Shown here one piece after another: positions 45,770 through 53,660 of a DNA stretch of 64,000 nt; within the stretch, counting starts at the first letter, position 1; every line of letters starts with the position of its first letter. A program made the translations under genes and the position numbers. Source of the stretch: Betaproteobacteria bacterium (lineage in GTDB: Bacteria; Pseudomonadota; Gammaproteobacteria; Burkholderiales; SG8-41). The notes below the pieces were generated by a model, which was not told the DNA's origin, made no database searches, and worked only from the letters and a program-made list of their open reading frames with translations. The stretch is taken from positions 62,001-126,000 of the forward strand of contig JAOTVX010000002.1 in the NCBI GenBank assembly GCA_029863175.1, given 5' to 3'.

Positions 45770-48613
45770 ATGAAGCTCAACGACACCAATATTGCACTGC
45801 CCCCGCAGCAGGTCACGCTCGACGTGCTGCTCGAAAAATACGCCAAAGGCGACGAGCACGAAGTGGCGGAGGTGCGCCGACGTGTCGCGCGTGCGCTCGC
45901 CGCGGTCGAGAAAGACCCCGCGCGCTGGGAGCCGGTCTACTTCGAGGCGCTGGAGAATGGCTTCATCCCCGGCGGCCGCGTCAACTCGGCGGCGGGCACG
46001 CAGTTGCAGGCGACGCTCATCAATTGCTTCGTGGAGCCGGTGGGCGATTCGGTCTCGGAAACGGTGGACGGCAAGCCGGGGATCTACGTCGCGCTAACAG
46101 AAGCGGCGGAAACGATGCGCCGCGGTGGCGGCGTGGGCTATGACTTCTCGGCGATTCGCCCGCGTGGCGCGAGAGTACGCGGCACGGACAGCACGGCGAG
46201 CGGCCCGGTCTCTTACATGCGTGTTTTCGACAAGAGCTGCGAGACGGTCGAGTCGGCAGGTGCGCGACGCGGTGCACAGATGGGCATCCTGCGCTGCGAC
46301 CACCCCGATATTGAGGACTTCATCCACGCCAAGGACGAAGGCGAGCTCAAGAACTTCAACGTGAGCGTCGCGGTCACCGACGCTTTCATGCAAGCGGTCG
46401 TTGAGGATGCCGGATGGGAGCTCGTGCACAAGTCGTCACCCGGCGCCGATACAGAAGCGTACCAGCGCGAGGACGGCCTCTGGGTCTACCGCAGGATCCC
46501 GGCGCGTGAGCTATGGCAGCAGATCATGGAGTCCACCTACGACCACGCGGAGCCAGGGGTGTTCTTCGTGGACCGCGCAAATGCCGATAACAATCTTTCC
46601 TACTGCGAGGCGATTGAATCAACGAATCCTTGTGGTGAGCAGCCTCTTCCGTCCTACGGCTGCTGCTGCCTTGGTTCGATCAATCTGGCGCCCTTCGTGC
46701 GCGAGCCGTTCGGCGCCAAGGCGCGCTTCGATTTCAGCGCGTTCGCAAAGGTCGTAAAGCCCTCGGTGCGCATGCTGGACAATGTGCTCGACGCGACGGT
46801 CTGGCCGCTCGAGCAGCAGCACGCGGAAGCGCGCGCGAAGCGACGCGTGGGCCTGGGCTTCACCGGCCTCGGCGATGCGCTCGTCATGCTCGGCCTGCGC
46901 TACGACACCGATGAGGCGCGCCGCATGGCGGCACGCATTGCCGAGGCAATGCGTAACGAGGCCTATTCGGCCTCGGTAGACCTTGCCCGCGAAAAGGGAG
47001 CCTTTCCGTTGTTTGATGCGAAGCACTACCTTGGTGCCCCGCATTTCGCCTCGCGGCTGCCAGAGCAGCTGAAGGGCGAGATCCTCAGGCACGGCATCCG
47101 CAATAGTCACCTGCTCTCGATTGCCCCCACGGGCACGATATCACTCGCCTTCGCCGACAATGCCTCGAACGGCGTCGAGCCCCCGTACTCCTGGACCTAC
47201 CAGCGCAAGAAGCGCATGCCTGACGGCTCGATGAAGACCTACGATGTCGAGGACCACGCGTGGCGGCTCTATCGGCACCTCGGCGGCGATATGCAGCAGC
47301 TTCCGGCCGCGTTCGTAACCGCGATGGATATCGCCGCGTTCGACCACATGCGCATGGTCGCGGCGGTCGCGCCCTACGTAGATTCCGCCATCAGCAAAAC
47401 GGTGAACGTCCCCGAGGACTACCCGTACGACCAGTTCAAGGACCTCTATTTCGAGGCCTGGAAGGCGGGGCTCAAGGGAATTACCACCTACCGGCCGAAC
47501 GCGGTGCTGGGATCGGTCCTGTCGCTTGCGCCCTCGGCCGAAGCCGAACAGCCGAGCGACCTCGACATGACCGCAGACCGGCGTATCCGGCTGGAAGCCG
47601 CACCGCAGCCGGCATTGTCGAGCCTGCGCTGGCCGGGACGGCCGAAGCTCCCGGGTGGCAATCTGTCGTGGACCTACATGGTGGAATCGCCCTTCGGCGA
47701 GTTCGCGATCTTCGTCGGCCACGTCGACAACGGCGAACCGCACCCGTTCGAAGTCTGGGTCAACGGCGCCGAGCAGCCGCGCGGGTTAGGAGCCGTGGCA
47801 AAAACGCTTTCGATGGACATGCGCGCGCAGGACAAGGCGTGGCTGCGCATGAAGCTCGACATGCTGGCGCGAACTGCCGGCGACGACGCGTTCGATTGCC
47901 CGATGCCGCCCGACGGCGACGTGCGGCCGGTGCCGAGCATGGTGGCAGCCTTCGCGCGCATCGTGCGCTACCGCGTCGATCAGCTGGGCGCACTTACCCA
48001 GCAGGACGGCAAATCCCCTGTACTCGACGCGCTTTTCGCACGCAAAGAGCCCAAGACCGGCACCGACGGCACGATGTCGTGGACGGTGGACGTGCACAAT
48101 CCCAGCGCGGGTGACGACTTCGTGCTCATACTCAAGGAGCTGATGCTCAAGGGCGAGCAGCGCCGGCCCTATTCCGTGTGGATGGCGGGCGAATACCCGC
48201 GCGCGCTCGACGGTGTGTGCAAGCTGCTCTCGCTCGACATGCGCGTGATCGACCCGGCGTGGATCGGCATGAAGTTGAGAAAGCTCCTCAACTACTCCGA
48301 GCCGCTTGGCGATTTCATGGCTCGCGTCCCGGGGGAGCAAAAGCAGCAGAACTTTCCAAGCACCGTCGCCTACGTCGCAAGGCTCATCATCCACCGCTAC
48401 GCGATGCTCGGCGTGCTCGACGAGCGCGGCTATCCGGTGAACGAGATGGGCGTGCTGGAGATCCCCGAGGACGACCGCGGCGAAGCCCGCGCCCGACCGA
48501 CGTTCCGCGTGCTCTACGGCAAGCGCTGCAAGGAATGCGGCAACGCGGCCGTCATCCATAAGGATGGCTGCGAGTTCTGCACGGCGTGCGGGGCGATCGG
48601 CGCGTGCGGCTAA
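45770..48613 (+). CDS. nrdJ: Class II (adenosylcobalamin-dependent) ribonucleotide reductase
   Basis: 947 residues; ATG follows CCAGGAAGAAC. The reductase barrel has RRGGGVGYDFSAIRPRGA, the radical/substrate region NPCGEQPLPSYGCCCLGSINLAPF, and PTGTISLAFADNASNGVEPPY. The C-terminal part holds an extra duplicated domain and a zinc-ribbon tail (KRCKECGNAAVIHKDGCEFCTACG) that carries the redox cysteines. It reduces ribonucleotides for DNA synthesis without oxygen dependence. No B12 riboswitch was recognised upstream, and 45521-45769 shows no gene. The long extra C-terminal region (about 600-900) resembles the TSCPD-containing class II type. Confidence 0.95.
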   Translation: MKLNDTNIALPPQQVTLDVLLEKYAKGDEHEVAEVRRRVARALAAVEKDPARWEPVYFEALENGFIPGGRVNSAAGTQLQATLINCFVEPVGDSVSETVDGKPGIYVALTEAAETMRRGGGVGYDFSAIRPRGARVRGTDSTASGPVSYMRVFDKSCETVESAGARRGAQMGILRCDHPDIEDFIHAKDEGELKNFNVSVAVTDAFMQAVVEDAGWELVHKSSPGADTEAYQREDGLWVYRRIPARELWQQIMESTYDHAEPGVFFVDRANADNNLSYCEAIESTNPCGEQPLPSYGCCCLGSINLAPFVREPFGAKARFDFSAFAKVVKPSVRMLDNVLDATVWPLEQQHAEARAKRRVGLGFTGLGDALVMLGLRYDTDEARRMAARIAEAMRNEAYSASVDLAREKGAFPLFDAKHYLGAPHFASRLPEQLKGEILRHGIRNSHLLSIAPTGTISLAFADNASNGVEPPYSWTYQRKKRMPDGSMKTYDVEDHAWRLYRHLGGDMQQLPAAFVTAMDIAAFDHMRMVAAVAPYVDSAISKTVNVPEDYPYDQFKDLYFEAWKAGLKGITTYRPNAVLGSVLSLAPSAEAEQPSDLDMTADRRIRLEAAPQPALSSLRWPGRPKLPGGNLSWTYMVESPFGEFAIFVGHVDNGEPHPFEVWVNGAEQPRGLGAVAKTLSMDMRAQDKAWLRMKLDMLARTAGDDAFDCPMPPDGDVRPVPSMVAAFARIVRYRVDQLGALTQQDGKSPVLDALFARKEPKTGTDGTMSWTVDVHNPSAGDDFVLILKELMLKGEQRRPYSVWMAGEYPRALDGVCKLLSLDMRVIDPAWIGMKLRKLLNYSEPLGDFMARVPGEQKQQNFPSTVAYVARLIIHRYAMLGVLDERGYPVNEMGVLEIPEDDRGEARARPTFRVLYGKRCKECGNAAVIHKDGCEFCTACGAIGACG

Positions 48614-48646
48614 TACAACAGTAACCGGTGACTGGAAAACCCCTTC

Positions 48647-48746
48647 GGCCACGGAAACACACGGAAGTACACGGACAAGGACATAAACCGCAAACAGCGC
48701 GGCTGGCGAATGTAATGTCTGTGTGTTTCCGTGTGATTCCGTGGCC
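48647..48746. repeat. CCACGGAAACACACGG inverted repeat
   Basis: Left arm GGCCACGGAAACACACGGAA (48647-48666) and right arm TTCCGTGTGATTCCGTGGCC (48727-48746), imperfectly complementary. It occupies the 3' side of nrdJ. Confidence 0.85.
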
Positions 48747-48800
48747 AGAGATTTGCGGGTCTCAGCGGTTTTCTAGAGCCGATCTTCGGCGAGCCCGCTC

Positions 48801-48959
48801 ATGAGCAAGCGTCGCGCCAGGAAACCTGGCGGGCTCTCACGCCCTGAATCGGCGCAGCCGAGGCAGCCCTCCAATCCCCGGCTCTCCGCGCAGACGCGCA
48901 AAGTCCTTTCGAAGCACTATCGCACGAAATACGGCGTGCGCAGCCAGGGAGGCAGGTGA
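48801..48959 (+). CDS. Small basic hypothetical protein, 52 residues
   Basis: ATG at 48801 to TGA. The product SKRRARKPGGLSRPES, then LSAQTRKVLSKHYRTKYGVRSQ, is rich in Arg/Lys, Ser and Pro. The start has no clear ribosome site. A local hairpin (GCCAGG-AAA-CCTGGC) lies in its first codons. Coding status is uncertain; it could be ordinary intergenic sequence. Confidence 0.25.
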   Translation: MSKRRARKPGGLSRPESAQPRQPSNPRLSAQTRKVLSKHYRTKYGVRSQGGR

Positions 48960-49043
48960 CGAAGAATCCGTGTTGAAGTGACGATGACCGGTTTCTGGCT
49001 CGACCGGTACAGGCGTTCTGATGTTCCGCCCTGTGGCCGTGGA

Positions 49044-49658
49044 TCAGATCTCGCAGTCCAGTCCGAATTTCTGACGCAACTCGACGGCCAGATCGGGCGG
49101 CTTGCGGTGGAGTAGAACGCACGCGGTGAAGTTGCCGTGTATTCTGCGCATTTCCGAATCGATGTAAGTCCAGTCGACGACGTCCGCTCGCTGAAACTCG
49201 TAGGCCTGCCCCGCGCGCACGTGCTTTACGAGCAGCGGACGGTTATTGATTTTCCCCTCGAACGAGTCGCCACTCTGGATAAAATCGTTGATCCAGAAGT
49301 ATTCGACGACTTCGGGTTCCTCCTTGATGCCCACCTTGAGCGCGAAACCCCGCAGATGAGGCGGCGGAATCCGCGCGAGCTCGAGGAACTCATCGAGCCT
49401 CGCGCGCGCCCTGCTGAACGCACGTTCCATCGCGGGATCCACCTTTGGAGCAGGGGATTCATCCGTCTTCGCACGCTCGGCCCGGCTCCGCGCATGAAGC
49501 AGCTCGGCGGGAATGACGACGCCCATCAGCACCACCAAAGCAAACAGGGTGCGACGCCACCGTTTGCGTTGCCGACGTTCGCGTTGACATCCGTCCGCAA
49601 GCACGGGGGCACGCGGGTTGTTATACCCGATTGTTCGATCAGACCGCCTGGATGTCAT
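49044..49658 (-). CDS. DUF2314-domain membrane protein
   Basis: Start at ATG 49658 (GGGGAAGCGA before it); an ATG at 49718 is also possible. One N-terminal membrane segment (TLFALVVLMGVVIPAELL) precedes a DUF2314 domain: EPEVVEYFWINDFIQSGDSFEGKINN, VRAGQAYEFQRADVVDWTYID, GNFTACVLL. DUF2314 proteins such as YegJ are small and uncharacterised. The membrane anchor suggests an extracytoplasmic location. Confidence 0.75.
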   Translation of the reverse strand: MTSRRSDRTIGYNNPRAPVLADGCQRERRQRKRWRRTLFALVVLMGVVIPAELLHARSRAERAKTDESPAPKVDPAMERAFSRARARLDEFLELARIPPPHLRGFALKVGIKEEPEVVEYFWINDFIQSGDSFEGKINNRPLLVKHVRAGQAYEFQRADVVDWTYIDSEMRRIHGNFTACVLLHRKPPDLAVELRQKFGLDCEI

Positions 49659-49981
49659 TCGCTTCCCCCGTTCCCGGCGTTTCAATTCGTTCTCGCCACC
49701 AGCTCCACGCGTCGGCAACCGCCAGCCCGCGATATTGCTTGAGGCGAAATTCGCGGCTGTCTTACCGGTTCATTATTTTCCTACGTCATGCTCTTCCCGG
49801 GTCGATACAAAATGACGCAGAACGCGAAAAATGCCACGGTGGTGGACCATCTTGCGGCGTTCCTGCAACACTCGAAATGTGCGAGTTGTCACAGGCGACG
49901 AAACCTTCTCTGAACGACGGGAAAAACCGCCACTTCAATGCGTTATCCTTGCATCAGCGAAGTACGTTCCGGACGTCAGGC

Positions 49982-50575
49982 ATGAGCGCACCGATATCGT
50001 TTAAGAAGATTTTGGCCGCAGCAGCATTGGCTGCGGCTGCGCTGGCTTTGTCGCTGCCGGTCAACGTCTACGGTGATCCGCCGCCTTGGGCACCTGCGCA
50101 CGGCTGGCGCAAGAAAAATGACCCGTACTACACCGGCTATAGCGGCAAGAGGTGGAACAGAGACTACGGCGTGGTGCAGGGCAGCTGCAATCGTGAGGCT
50201 GTGGGCGCCGTGGTAGGCGGCGTCGTGGGCGGCGCCGTCGGCTCGCAAGTCGGCAAGGGCAGCGGCCGCCAGGTCGCGATCGTGTTGGGAACGGTCGCCG
50301 GCGCGGTAATCGGTACCCAGATCGGGCGCGATCTCGACAACGCCGACCGCGCCTGCATGGGCCACGCGCTCGAACTCGCCGGCGACAACCGGCGCGTCAG
50401 GTGGTCGAACCCGGACACCGGCACGACTTATCTCCTCACGCCGGTCAGAGGCTTTGCGCGCGTCGGACACCCGTGCCGGGAATTCAACCTGAGAGCTACG
50501 CACAGCGGCCGCAGCGAAACCGGGAAAGGCCGGGCGTGCCAGACGGGTGACGGAACCTGGCAGCTCATTGGTTAG
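49982..50575 (+). CDS. Glycine-zipper 2TM-domain envelope protein
   Basis: 197 residues. A signal sequence (KKILAAAALAAAALALSLPV) is followed by Trp/Pro-rich NDPYYTGYSGKRW. The glycine-zipper region AVGAVVGGVVGGAVGSQVGKG through GTVAGAVIGTQIGRD occupies about 75-125. The C-terminal RRVRWSNPDTGTTYLLTPV, GRACQTGDGTWQLIG is typical of the outer-membrane RcnB/SlyB-like surface antigen group. It is likely an outer-membrane or periplasmic stress protein. Confidence 0.82.
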   Translation: MSAPISFKKILAAAALAAAALALSLPVNVYGDPPPWAPAHGWRKKNDPYYTGYSGKRWNRDYGVVQGSCNREAVGAVVGGVVGGAVGSQVGKGSGRQVAIVLGTVAGAVIGTQIGRDLDNADRACMGHALELAGDNRRVRWSNPDTGTTYLLTPVRGFARVGHPCREFNLRATHSGRSETGKGRACQTGDGTWQLIG

Positions 50576-50579
50576 AAAA

Positions 50580-50735
50580 AATGGTGATGATTACTGGTGA
50601 TGAGAACTGGTGATGTGGAATGGTGATACGTGCCGGCAACGACCGCCGCAAGATCGCTAGAGCGTTTTTCCATCACTCTGATTCATCACCATTATTCATC
50701 ACCATTACTCATCACTATCTCCTCATCACCATTTT
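50580..50735. repeat. GGTGATG inverted array, copy 9
   Basis: Four left units and up to five right units. The last right unit overlaps the C-terminal codons of the next (convergent) gene. Confidence 0.9.
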
Positions 50736-51838
50736 GAAGGGCTGCCAGACGTTGCGCCGCCAGTAGTCAATGACGCAACGACGGCACGCGTGATGTCCGC
50801 CGTGCCGCTTGTCCCGCCAAACTCGTAAGGCACCACCCTTCCCCCGGCAAACGCCCGCTCGACCGCACTGTCCAGTCGTCCGGCCGCTTCGTGCGCTGCC
50901 GCGTCGCCATTGCGATCGCCGAGCCACTCCAGCATCATCGCCGCCGATAGCAACATTGCCGTCGGATTGGCGTGCCCGGTGCCGGCGATATCCGGCGCTG
51001 AGCCGTGCGCCGGTTGGAACAGCGCGTGTTGGTCCCCAATGTCACCCGACGGCGCCATTCCCATACCGCCGACCAGCGCCGCGCTCAAGTCCGAGAGAAT
51101 GTCGCCGAACATGTTTTCCGTCACCAGCACATCATAGTCCCAGGGCTTCATGACAAGATTCAGCGCCATCGCGTCCACGTAAGCGCTGTCGGCCATGATC
51201 CCGGCGAAGCGCTTCGTGCGCTCCTCGAATATCCGCCGGAAGAACGCCATCGAGCCCAGGACGTTGGCTTTGTCCACGCAGGTCACCCGCCCCGCCCGGC
51301 CGCGCTCCCTCCTGCGTTGCGCCAGCCGAAACGCGAAGTCGAAAACGCGCTCGCTGCGCTTGCGGGTGATCACCAATGCATCACGTGCTTCGGCGTCATC
51401 CTTGACCTGCGTCTTGCCGCGCTCGGAAAAGAGCCCCTCCGTTTGCTCGCGCACCAGCACGAAATCGATTTTCGCTGCACGCGGATCAGCGAGGCGGGGC
51501 GAAAGCCCCTTGAGCGGCCGGATCGGGCGCACGCCAGCGTAGAGCTCGAGATGCTCTCGCAGGTCGAGCTGGGGGGAGATCTCGGTTCCGTCCTTGTAGC
51601 GGATGTGCGGCAGCCCCATCGCGCCGAGCAGGATCGCGTCCGCCTGCTCGCACGCCCGGATCGTTTCATCCGATAGCGCGGTTCCCGTCTCTTGGTAAGC
51701 CGTCGCCCCCGCGGGATAGTCGGTAAACGCCAGGCGTACTGAACCGACCTGGTTGCATACGGCCGTAAGAACTTCCTTCGCCGCCGCCATGACCTCGACA
51801 CCGATCCCGTCGCCGGGAAGCACCGCAATCTTGTACAT
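50726..51838 (-). CDS. Isocitrate/isopropylmalate dehydrogenase family enzyme
   Basis: A 370-residue beta-decarboxylating dehydrogenase. The fold start is KIAVLPGDGIGVEVMAAAKEVL. The substrate Arg motif LRKxxxLYAxxRP reads LREHLELYAGVRPIRP, then FVLVREQTEGLF. The metal and NAD signature TENMFGDILSDLSAALVGGMGMAPSG and PAHGSAPDIAGTGHANPTAMLLSAAMML are intact. It is closest in type to LeuB or tartrate/3-isopropylmalate dehydrogenase; without leuC or leuD nearby, a catabolic role is as likely. The last residues are encoded in a GGTGATG array. Confidence 0.87.
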   Translation of the reverse strand: MYKIAVLPGDGIGVEVMAAAKEVLTAVCNQVGSVRLAFTDYPAGATAYQETGTALSDETIRACEQADAILLGAMGLPHIRYKDGTEISPQLDLREHLELYAGVRPIRPLKGLSPRLADPRAAKIDFVLVREQTEGLFSERGKTQVKDDAEARDALVITRKRSERVFDFAFRLAQRRRERGRAGRVTCVDKANVLGSMAFFRRIFEERTKRFAGIMADSAYVDAMALNLVMKPWDYDVLVTENMFGDILSDLSAALVGGMGMAPSGDIGDQHALFQPAHGSAPDIAGTGHANPTAMLLSAAMMLEWLGDRNGDAAAHEAAGRLDSAVERAFAGGRVVPYEFGGTSGTADITRAVVASLTTGGATSGSPSKW

Positions 51839-51893
51839 GTTGTCCGTTTCTTCGGTTCGCTACGTCGCGCTTCGCCAATCGAAAAACATTCTT

Positions 51894-52140
51894 TAGCCGC
51901 AGATAATTAGAAGTAATCTCGAAAACCGAATTGCAGCCGCCGATGAACGCCGATACACGCCGATGAAGAAGACATACATTTATTTACCCCGGTTTTCCGC
52001 CCGCGTTTATCTGCGGTTAATGAGAGTTTTCGTTTCTTGAGATACGTTCCACGCACGGAATCACACAGAATTCCATTCGCTCACTACGCCGTTTGTGGTC
52101 TACAGTCCTGTCCGTATGTTTCCGTGTGTTTCCGTGGCTG
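51894..52140. repeat. GCAGATAAACGC and CCACGGAA repeats in one gap
   Basis: agccgcagataattag, gccgccgatgaacgccgat, then cccgcgtttatctgcggtta (51894-52022), followed by cacgcacggaatcacacag and tttccgtgtgtttccgtggc (52048-52138). No gene lies in 51839-52173. Confidence 0.85.
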
Positions 52141-52173
52141 AAGGGGGGTTTTTCCAGTCACCGGTCACAGCGT

Positions 52174-52761
52174 CTAGCCGGCGTGTCTGCCCACATTCCA
52201 GCCGTGAGCCGCCAGGTGCTTCTCGCCCACTGCCTTGGGCTCCTCCTCGAGCGGCGTCGCCATGGTGTCGTTCCAGCGGTTGAGGAAGCCGAAAAGCGCG
52301 ATCACACCAACGATTTCGACAACCTGGTTGTCGCTCCAGTGCTCCCGCAACTTCGCGAAGAGTTCGTCCGTGACATCGTTGGGCTGCGAGGCTGCCGCGA
52401 TCGTGAAATCGAGTGCCACGCGCTCGGCCTCCGTGAAGAGCGGGCTCGTTTGATACTCCCAGACCGCGTCCAGCTTCTTCTCTTCTACGCCGTGCCGGAG
52501 CGACGCTCCGGCCGTGTGCGCCATTCAGTAATGGCAGCCGTGAGCACGGCTCGCGACGTGTGCCACGATCCGCCGGAAGCCGGTGGGCACCTCGCCCGCC
52601 GGGTCCCATACCGCGGCAGTGAGCTGGGTAAACGCGCGCAGGAGCTTGGGCTTGCGCTGCATGATAAGAGCGCTGTTCGGGAAAAAACCGAGCGACCGGG
52701 CGAAGTTGGCTTCCAGGTCCTTCAGCTCCGGTACAAGGGGTAAAGGGGCGAGACGCGGCAC
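52174..52761 (-). CDS. AhpD-like (carboxymuconolactone decarboxylase family) selenoprotein, TGA codon 79 read as selenocysteine
   Basis: GTG at 52761 follows AGGAGGTCAC. The frame reads PLVPELKDLEANFARSLGFFPNSALIM, RRIVAHVASRAHGCHY, then TGA at codon 79 (52525-52527), then MAHTAGASLRHGVEEKKL, FTEAERVALDFTIAAASQ, IVEIVGVIALFGFLNRWNDTM. In AhpD and peroxidase-related proteins this position is the second cysteine of CxxC within AHxxxCxYCxxxH. Here the motif is C-H-Y-(TGA), so a CxxU redox pair would result (Cys76, Sec79). With the TGA read through it is 195 residues, a normal family length. An 8-bp perfect hairpin follows. The remaining frame is clean. Alternative: a nonsense mutant. Confidence 0.8.
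52494..52527 (-). promoter_or_regulatory. Putative SECIS element of the AhpD-like gene
   Basis: 20 nt after the TGA comes GCCGGAGC-GUC-GCUCCGGC, a perfect 8-bp stem with a three-base loop starting with G. This meets the known bacterial rule of a G within the first two loop bases and a loop 16-37 nt from the TGA. Confidence 0.6.
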
Positions 52762-52821
52762 GTGACCTCCTGATGGCGTGGGTAAGCGATGATGAAGCGG
52801 TGATTCTACCAACTCGCTCGT

Positions 52822-52858
52822 GCGCCGGGCGACGCCCGGCGCGCTAACGCGGTAAAAT
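52822..52858 (+). promoter_or_regulatory. Possible promoter with palindrome before pdxH
   Basis: GCGCCGGGC-GAC-GCCCGGCGC (52822-52842) covers the expected -35 site, and TAAAAT (52853-52858) lies 8 nt before the GTG start. If it is a -10, the message would be nearly leaderless. Confidence 0.35.
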
Positions 52859-52865
52859 TCCGCGC

Positions 52866-53480
52866 GTGCCGGACAACCGTCAATCCTTGACCGAAGCAGA
52901 CGTCGCGCACGATCCGATCGCGCAATTCGGAGAGTGGTACGAGCGCGCGCTAGCAGTCGAAAAACCGCTGCCCCACGTTGTCGCACTGGCCACCGCGACC
53001 CGCGGCGGCCGCCCCTCGGCCCGCATGGTGCTATTAAAGAGCTTCGACGCGCGGGGCTTCATTTTCTTTACGAATTACCGCAGCCGCAAGGGGCAGGAGC
53101 TCGCGCGCAACGGGCGCGGAACGCTGCTCTTCTATTGGGGCAGCCTCGAGCGCCAGGTCCGCATCGACGGACGCGTCACGAAAGTTTCCCGGCGCGAGTC
53201 CGACGACTATTTCGCGACGCGCCCGCGCGGCAGCCAGCTCTCGGCGTGGGCATCGCCGCAGAGCGACACCGTTCCCGACCGAGGCATGCTCGAGCAGCGC
53301 ATGAGCGCGCTGGCACGCCGCTACCCGGACCAGGTGCCGCGTCCCGCCCACTGGGGCGGCTATCGGCTGACGCCAGAGGCGATCGAATTCTGGCAGGGGC
53401 GCGAGGACCGGCTGCACGACCGCATTCTCTACCGCCGCACCCGCGGCGGCCGCTGGACGATCCAGCGCCTTGCTCCCTGA
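52866..53480 (+). CDS. pdxH: Pyridoxamine 5'-phosphate oxidase
   Basis: 204 residues; GTG start at 52866. FMN-binding landmarks: [51 protein letters not shown], the [14 protein letters not shown] type active segment, and the C-terminal [37 protein letters not shown] (R-L-x-P end is canonical). It makes pyridoxal 5'-phosphate. It is divergent from the AhpD-like selenoprotein gene. Confidence 0.96.
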   Translation: [204 protein letters not shown]

Positions 53481-53544
53481 CCCCGCGTGACCGGTGACCC
53501 GTGACCAGCCGCCCTTAGGTCGGGATGCCTCATCACTTCGGCAA

Positions 53545-53660
53545 GAGGTGAAGAATAATGGTGATGATTGAGGGCGATGAGAAATGGTGATGAAAAACCT
53601 CTCCTAAAACCTATCACCAGTACCTCATCACCATCTTTCATCACCAGTTTCCATCACTAG
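53545..53660. repeat. GGTGATG inverted array, copy 10
   Basis: Left units (ggtgatgattgagggcgatg, ggtgatg) and right units (catcaccatctttcatcacc). The end overlaps the gor stop region by a few bases. Confidence 0.85.

Noticed and set aside
48813..48836. GCCAGGAAACCTGGC-like segment near nrdJ as a B12 riboswitch
   Set aside because: Only the short CCAGGAAACC core resembles a B12 box; the other conserved cobalamin elements are missing and it lies after nrdJ, not before it.
977..52761. TGA read as tryptophan (changed genetic code) to explain the three split genes
   Set aside because: TGA ends many intact genes here, Trp is coded by TGG throughout, and all three TGAs align to cysteine rather than tryptophan.
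3161..53660. GGTGATG arrays as CRISPR
   Set aside because: The unit is 13 bp with a 7-bp core, arms are inverted, and there are no 25-40-bp unique spacers or cas genes.
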